From Mollicutes bacterium (GTDB lineage Bacteria > Bacillota_I > Bacilli_A > RF39 > UBA660): 10,842 bases of DNA. Positions 7,921 to 10,842 of this stretch are shown here, piece by piece. The notes beneath the pieces were generated by a model. That model saw nothing but the letters and a program-made list of their open reading frames with translations. It was not told the origin of the DNA and made no database searches. Position 1 is the first letter of the stretch; each line of letters opens with the position of its first letter. The stretch lies in the NCBI GenBank assembly GCA_012510695.1, contig JAAZHN010000009.1, forward strand, positions 1 through 10,842. Direction: 5' to 3'. Made by a program: the position numbers and the translations under genes.

Positions 7921-9069
7921 ATCTAATATATATTGTTTAGATTTTGTTTGATTTTTAGCTTTCAAATAAACTGAATTTATTATTTTTTCAATAATCTTTT
8001 TGTTTTGTTCGATCTTTTTAGCTAGTTGGAATTGGACTTTTGCTCTTTGGAGATTATGATTTTCTATTTTTGGATTAATTCTAAAATAGACATCACCATT
8101 TATATAATCATTTAAAAATCTCATACCTAATTCTAAAGAAATAATATGAAGAGCATTAGCGATATTTTTAATTTCTACCTCATTTAATACATCATGTGTT
8201 TCACTAGCGTAACCTTCAACAAAAGATTTTAAAATATCAAAATTGATATCGATTAAAGATAAATCCTTTTCTTCTTCACCAGCTTCATTAATTAATGATC
8301 TTAATGCATCAGCAGGGTCACTTAGCATTCCTGGCATAACTGTATCTAGGTCAATTACTGAAGAACAATTTGTTTCCCAACATATTAAAACATTATTTAT
8401 TTTAGTATCATTATGATTTAATCTTTTAGGAATCAATCCTTTTTTATGTAACTCATTAAGTAAATAATATAATTTTTCTCTTTGAATAACAAAATCGATT
8501 TCTTCTTGACAACTAGCAACTCTTTTAACAGGGTCTCTTTTTACATCTTTTAAAAATTCTTGATAAATATATTCTGTATTATGAAAATTATCAATTGGAT
8601 CTTTTAATCCATCTTCAGGATAATCACTGACAAGTTTTAAGAAATTACCAAATGCCTGACCAATTTTAAAAGCAACTTCTTCTTTAATTCCATTTGGAAC
8701 TTCTGACATATCATTATAGCTAATCGCATCTTTTATTTGTTCATAGACTCGCCAGTACTCAACTGAACCATTATCATTTATAACATGAAGGGTATTGTTA
8801 TCATTTGTTTTAATAACTTGCAAGACTTGAGCTCCATTAGTTTGTTTATTTTTCATATGGGTAGTAACTTGTTCAATTCTTTGCATCAAATTATGAGGTT
8901 CATTAAATACAGTCGTATTTATTCTTTGAAAAATATATCTATCAATACTACCTTGATTAAAGAAGGTTAATAAATAGGTCCTGTTAATGTTCCCACCACC
9001 TAATTCTTTTATTTCAATTAATTTGCCTTTAATATTAAAATTATTCGCAATTTTTTCGATTTTATTCAC
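7903..9069 (-). CDS. APH-fold phosphotransferase, probable N-acetylhexosamine 1-kinase (NahK-like)
   Basis: The 388-residue protein has an aminoglycoside-phosphotransferase/choline-kinase fold. Near the N-terminus ELGGGNINRTYL (22-33) is the glycine-rich nucleotide loop and YIFQRIN (45-51) is typical of NahK relatives. The catalytic loop reads LNHNDTKINNVL (217-228), with Asp221 the likely base. The metal-binding segment is VIDLDTVMPG (238-247) with Asp240 and Asp242. NahK phosphorylates GlcNAc or GalNAc at C1 using ATP and feeds the product to a nucleotidyltransferase. No other gene of that pathway (GH112 phosphorylase, uridylyltransferase) is in view, so the substrate is inferred from motifs only; another small alcohol or sugar is possible. 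I chose GTG at 9069 because GGAG (9077-9080) lies 7 bases upstream. The in-frame TTG at 9072 would be only 4 bases away. The Lys/Ser-rich C-terminus is encoded by the terminator stem. Confidence 0.82.
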   Translation of the reverse strand: MNKIEKIANNFNIKGKLIEIKELGGGNINRTYLLTFFNQGSIDRYIFQRINTTVFNEPHNLMQRIEQVTTHMKNKQTNGAQVLQVIKTNDNNTLHVINDNGSVEYWRVYEQIKDAISYNDMSEVPNGIKEEVAFKIGQAFGNFLKLVSDYPEDGLKDPIDNFHNTEYIYQEFLKDVKRDPVKRVASCQEEIDFVIQREKLYYLLNELHKKGLIPKRLNHNDTKINNVLICWETNCSSVIDLDTVMPGMLSDPADALRSLINEAGEEEKDLSLIDINFDILKSFVEGYASETHDVLNEVEIKNIANALHIISLELGMRFLNDYINGDVYFRINPKIENHNLQRAKVQFQLAKKIEQNKKIIEKIINSVYLKAKNQTKSKQYILDNKKSS

Positions 9070-9076
9070 CAAACCA

Positions 9077-9118
9077 CTCCTTTAAAGTTATCTTACCTAT
9101 ATTTCTTTGATTAAGCAA
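9077..9118 (-). promoter_or_regulatory. Ribosome binding site and tentative promoter of the kinase gene
   Basis: Read on the minus strand, AAAGGAG ends at 9077 and fixes the GTG start at 9069. Upstream, TTGCTT (9118-9113) and TAAGAT (9095-9090) are 17 bases apart and could be -35 and -10 boxes. The matches are only partial (about 3/6 and 4/6), so the promoter part is weak; the ribosome binding site is solid. Confidence 0.4.
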
Positions 9119-9146
9119 GTTTAACATTTTAATTGAGAGTCTATTA

Positions 9147-9171
9147 TGTTATATTTAATAACAAAGGAGGT
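9147..9171 (+). promoter_or_regulatory. Extended -10 promoter and ribosome binding site of the tandem-repeat protein gene
   Basis: TGTTATATT (9147-9155) matches the extended -10 pattern TGnTATAAT except at one position. AAAGGAGGT (9163-9171), a near-perfect Shine-Dalgarno sequence, follows at once and sets the ATG at 9176. Transcription from this -10 would begin at about 9162, so the leader would be only about 14 bases. An alternative -10 is TATTAT at 9142-9147. No convincing -35 is present. Confidence 0.45.
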
Positions 9172-9175
9172 TTCT

Positions 9176-9664
9176 ATGAAAGAAATAAACTATTTTGAAG
9201 TATTATCTGTTGATGAGTTTGCTTTATTAATTAATATGAATAAAGAACAAGTTATCAATACAATTAAATGGATTCATAATAATGATGAAGGGCCTATTAA
9301 AACAAATTTAATTATTCCTGAAAAAATGAGATTAGTTGATTGGATTAATGCTACATGTATATGCCATTTATTAGAAAATGATTTTTGTGATGTTCATCTT
9401 GCCTTAAATAAACTAGGGATGATAAGTATAGATGAATTTGCAAGTAGAGTTAAAATGAGCAAAGAACAAGTTTTAAATCAAATACTAGATGATGACCAAT
9501 ATGGGGGAACAAATAAATTCGTTCCACATGGCGCTACTTTAGATCACTGGATTTCATTAGCGTGTAACTGTGATTTACTATATGGCTATATTTGTCCAGT
9601 TCATCAAAAGTTAAAAAAAGAAAAAGATCCAGCATATACATTAAAACCCAATAGTTATTATTAA
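9176..9664 (+). CDS. Unrecognised 162-residue protein with two tandem HTH-like plus CxC-x7-CxxH modules
   Basis: I do not recognise this family. The ATG at 9176 is preceded by AAAGGAGGT; an upstream in-frame ATG at 9146 has no ribosome binding site and is rejected. The protein is an internal duplication. In copy 1, a helix-turn-helix-like stretch begins VDEFALLINMNKEQVINTI (12-30), then come Pro48, DWI (55-57) and cysteines 61, 63 and 71 with His74. In copy 2, IDEFASRVKMSKEQVLNQI (85-103) is followed by Pro117, HWI (124-126) and Cys130, 132 and 140 with His143. Both clusters read CxC-x7-CxxH, suggesting a metal, probably zinc, site in each. The EFA...MxKEQV pattern resembles MerR or excisionase-type helix-turn-helix segments, so DNA binding is possible (inference). 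No signal peptide or membrane span is visible. The gene diverges from the kinase gene, with about 106 bases between the two starts. Confidence 0.85.
   Translation: MKEINYFEVLSVDEFALLINMNKEQVINTIKWIHNNDEGPIKTNLIIPEKMRLVDWINATCICHLLENDFCDVHLALNKLGMISIDEFASRVKMSKEQVLNQILDDDQYGGTNKFVPHGATLDHWISLACNCDLLYGYICPVHQKLKKEKDPAYTLKPNSYY
9206..9604 (+). repeat. Coding tandem duplication within the 9176 gene
   Basis: Copy 1 spans about 9206-9397 (residues 11-74) and copy 2 about 9425-9604 (residues 84-143). The helix-turn-helix-like halves align at an offset of 73 residues. The part from the conserved proline to the Cys/His cluster aligns at an offset of 69, so copy 1 has a linker 4 residues longer. At DNA level the copies are diverged, with short identities such as AAAGAACAAGTT in both. 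This points to an old duplication under protein-level constraint. Confidence 0.8.
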
Positions 9665-9693
9665 TTAAATAGATAGATTATTCTTGTCATTTT

Positions 9694-9714
9694 TGTTATA
9701 ATTTTCTTAGGAGA
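9694..9714 (+). promoter_or_regulatory. Extended -10 promoter and ribosome binding site of the nucleoside phosphorylase gene
   Basis: TGTTATAAT (9694-9702) is a perfect extended -10 element (TGnTATAAT). The Shine-Dalgarno sequence AGGAGA is at 9709-9714, 6 bases before the ATG at 9721. No good -35 lies 17 bases upstream, as expected for extended -10 promoters. Transcription would start at about 9709, giving a leader of about 12 bases with the ribosome binding site at its very 5' end. No terminator is visible after the preceding gene, so read-through may add to expression. Confidence 0.6.
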
Positions 9715-9720
9715 ATGTTT

Positions 9721-10842
9721 ATGACTGTTGAAAGTATTATCCATAAACTTGAAAATAAAGAAACGCTTAATTACTCTGAATTAAGGATGATTTTTAATGG
9801 CTATTTAAATAAAAGTATTAATGATGAAATAATGACTCATGTTTTAAAATTAATTTATAATAATGGTCTAAGTGATCAAGAAATAATTGATTTAACTGAT
9901 ATTTTTGTTAAAAGTGGGGAAGTCTTAGATTTTGCTAGTTATGGAATAACTGCTGATAAGCATTCAACTGGAGGAGTAGGAGATAAAGTAACTCTTATTT
10001 TAGGACCTATTCTTGCTAGTTTAGATATTAAATTTCCCAAAATGAGTGGGAAAGGTTTAGGCTTAACTGGTGGAACAATCGATAAATTAGAAAGTATTCC
10101 TGGGATTAATGTTAATTTAACTAACGAAGAAATATATAAACAAATTAGTGAAATTGGAATTTCTCTATCAGGACAAACTAGTTCTTTAGTTCCCCTTGAT
10201 AAAGTTATTTATGATTTAAGAAATGCAACAAATACGGTTAAATCAATTCCTTTAATCGCGGTGAGTATTATGTGTAAAAAGATTGCCTGTGGTTCTAAAT
10301 TAGTTTTAATTGATGTTAAATGTGGTTTAGGGGCTTTAATTGAAAATGAAAATGAAGCTAATGAATTAATTAGAATCATGAATTTAATTGCTAGTAAATA
10401 TAATATTGATCTTTTAACTGAAATAACTCCTATGGATAATCCATTAGGAAGTAATATTGGCAATGCTTTAGAAGTTATGGAAGTAATTGAAATTTTAAAT
10501 GGTAAAGAAAATAATTTAAGCGAACTAACTCTTGATCTTGCTAGTAAAATAATTAGTAAAATTAAAAATATCAATTATATGGATGCCTACTTATTAGCAA
10601 GTAGCACAATTGATAATAAAACTGCTTATGAAAAGTTTAAAGAGTTAATTAATTACCAAGGTGGTAATTTAAATGAACTAAAAGTTTCTTCTAATATTTA
10701 TAACTACAAATCTTTAAAATCAGGTATTATTAAAAATATAGATGCCCTAAAGATTGCTCAGTTAGTATTTGATCTTGGTGCTGGTAGAAAAGAAATAAAT
10801 GATAATGTCGATTATGGAGTAGGAGTAATCATCAAGAAAAAT
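9721..10842 (+). CDS. deoA: Thymidine/pyrimidine-nucleoside phosphorylase, 3' end cut off by the window
   Basis: The enzyme splits thymidine, or pyrimidine nucleosides generally, with phosphate to give the base and (deoxy)ribose 1-phosphate in cytoplasmic salvage. The frame is open from the ATG to the window edge: 374 codons of an expected 430 or so. The alpha-helical N-terminal domain covers about 1-65. The phosphate-binding segment DKHSTGGVGDK is at 79-89. The family signature region SGKGLGLTGGTIDKLE is at 109-124, and GQTSSLVPLDK at 151-161. By alignment to E. coli thymidine phosphorylase with a constant offset of 4, His81, Arg167, Ser182 and Lys186 match its His85, Arg171, Ser186 and Lys190. 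The signature normally has SGRGLGHTGGT; here Arg is Lys and His is Leu. The beginning of the C-terminal PYNP-type domain is present. Motifs do not separate DeoA from the broader-specificity Pdp. ATG 9715 is in frame but touches the ribosome binding site, so 9721 is preferred. Confidence 0.93.
   Translation, partial: MTVESIIHKLENKETLNYSELRMIFNGYLNKSINDEIMTHVLKLIYNNGLSDQEIIDLTDIFVKSGEVLDFASYGITADKHSTGGVGDKVTLILGPILASLDIKFPKMSGKGLGLTGGTIDKLESIPGINVNLTNEEIYKQISEIGISLSGQTSSLVPLDKVIYDLRNATNTVKSIPLIAVSIMCKKIACGSKLVLIDVKCGLGALIENENEANELIRIMNLIASKYNIDLLTEITPMDNPLGSNIGNALEVMEVIEILNGKENNLSELTLDLASKIISKIKNINYMDAYLLASSTIDNKTAYEKFKELINYQGGNLNELKVSSNIYNYKSLKSGIIKNIDALKIAQLVFDLGAGRKEINDNVDYGVGVIIKKN

Noticed and set aside
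8785..8970. 61-codon plus-strand open frame inside the kinase gene
   Set aside because: It is antisense to the N-terminal coding part of the kinase and has no ribosome binding site.
9071..9173. Imperfect inverted repeat AAACC(AC)TCCTTT (9071-9083) with AAAGGAGGTTT (9163-9173)
   Set aside because: The arms are the ribosome binding sites of two divergent genes on opposite strands, which explains the complementarity.
9146..9175. Upstream ATG at 9146 as the start of the tandem-repeat protein
   Set aside because: It has no ribosome binding site and overlaps the predicted -10 region. The added residues would read through the AAAGGAGGT site, which clearly serves the ATG at 9176.
9665..9720. Possible terminator between the tandem-repeat gene and the phosphorylase gene
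   Set aside because: No stem of useful length followed by a T tract is visible. The region holds only the extended -10 and the ribosome binding site.
10209..10574. 121-codon open frame on the minus strand
   Set aside because: It is antisense to the phosphorylase gene. Its Leu/Ile/Ser-rich translation is typical of reverse frames of AT-rich genes.

Overview
The window looks like chromosome from a very AT-rich, low-GC Gram-positive bacterium, most plausibly an uncultured Bacilli/Mollicutes-related gut lineage. The evidence is the composition, the strong AGGAGG-type ribosome binding sites, a HrcA/CIRCE heat-shock operon of Firmicutes type, and surface proteins with cadherin-like domains. The genetic code appears standard (table 11): every tryptophan codon I checked is TGG, no gene has an in-frame TGA, and hrcA ends in TGA. 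No mobile element, CRISPR array, tRNA or rRNA is visible. No gene-free stretch exceeds about 125 bases.

Layout. (1) 38-1471 encodes an exported, single-span membrane protein with a cohesin-like N-terminal domain and two cadherin-like beta-sandwich domains. It ends in a hairpin terminator that overlaps its stop codon. (2) 1510-1583 is a compact control region: a consensus sigma-A promoter (TTGACA-17-TATAAT) sits between a degenerate CIRCE operator over the -35 box and a well-formed CIRCE operator at the predicted transcription start. (3) 1597-7901 is one tightly packed transcription unit, hrcA-grpE-dnaK-pepF-dnaJ, with gaps of 4 to 18 bases. The chaperone set is complete: repressor, nucleotide exchange factor, Hsp70 and a type I J-protein. 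An M3-family oligoendopeptidase F gene is inserted between dnaK and dnaJ, so that peptidase should be co-expressed with the chaperones. (4) A bidirectional terminator at the dnaJ end is shared with a convergent gene, 9069-7903 on the minus strand. That gene encodes an APH-fold sugar kinase resembling N-acetylhexosamine 1-kinase (NahK). (5) Divergent from the kinase, 9176-9664 encodes an unrecognised 162-residue protein made of two tandem copies of a helix-turn-helix-like segment followed by a CxC-x7-CxxH cluster. This is the most novel-looking item in the window. (6) 9721 to the window edge is a partial thymidine/pyrimidine-nucleoside phosphorylase that keeps its catalytic residues but has two unusual substitutions in the family signature.

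How they work together. HrcA represses its own operon through CIRCE. GrpE, DnaK and DnaJ refold proteins, and PepF could clear the short peptides produced by proteolysis under stress (inference). The kinase and the phosphorylase suggest salvage of amino sugars and nucleosides, in keeping with a host-associated scavenging lifestyle (inference).
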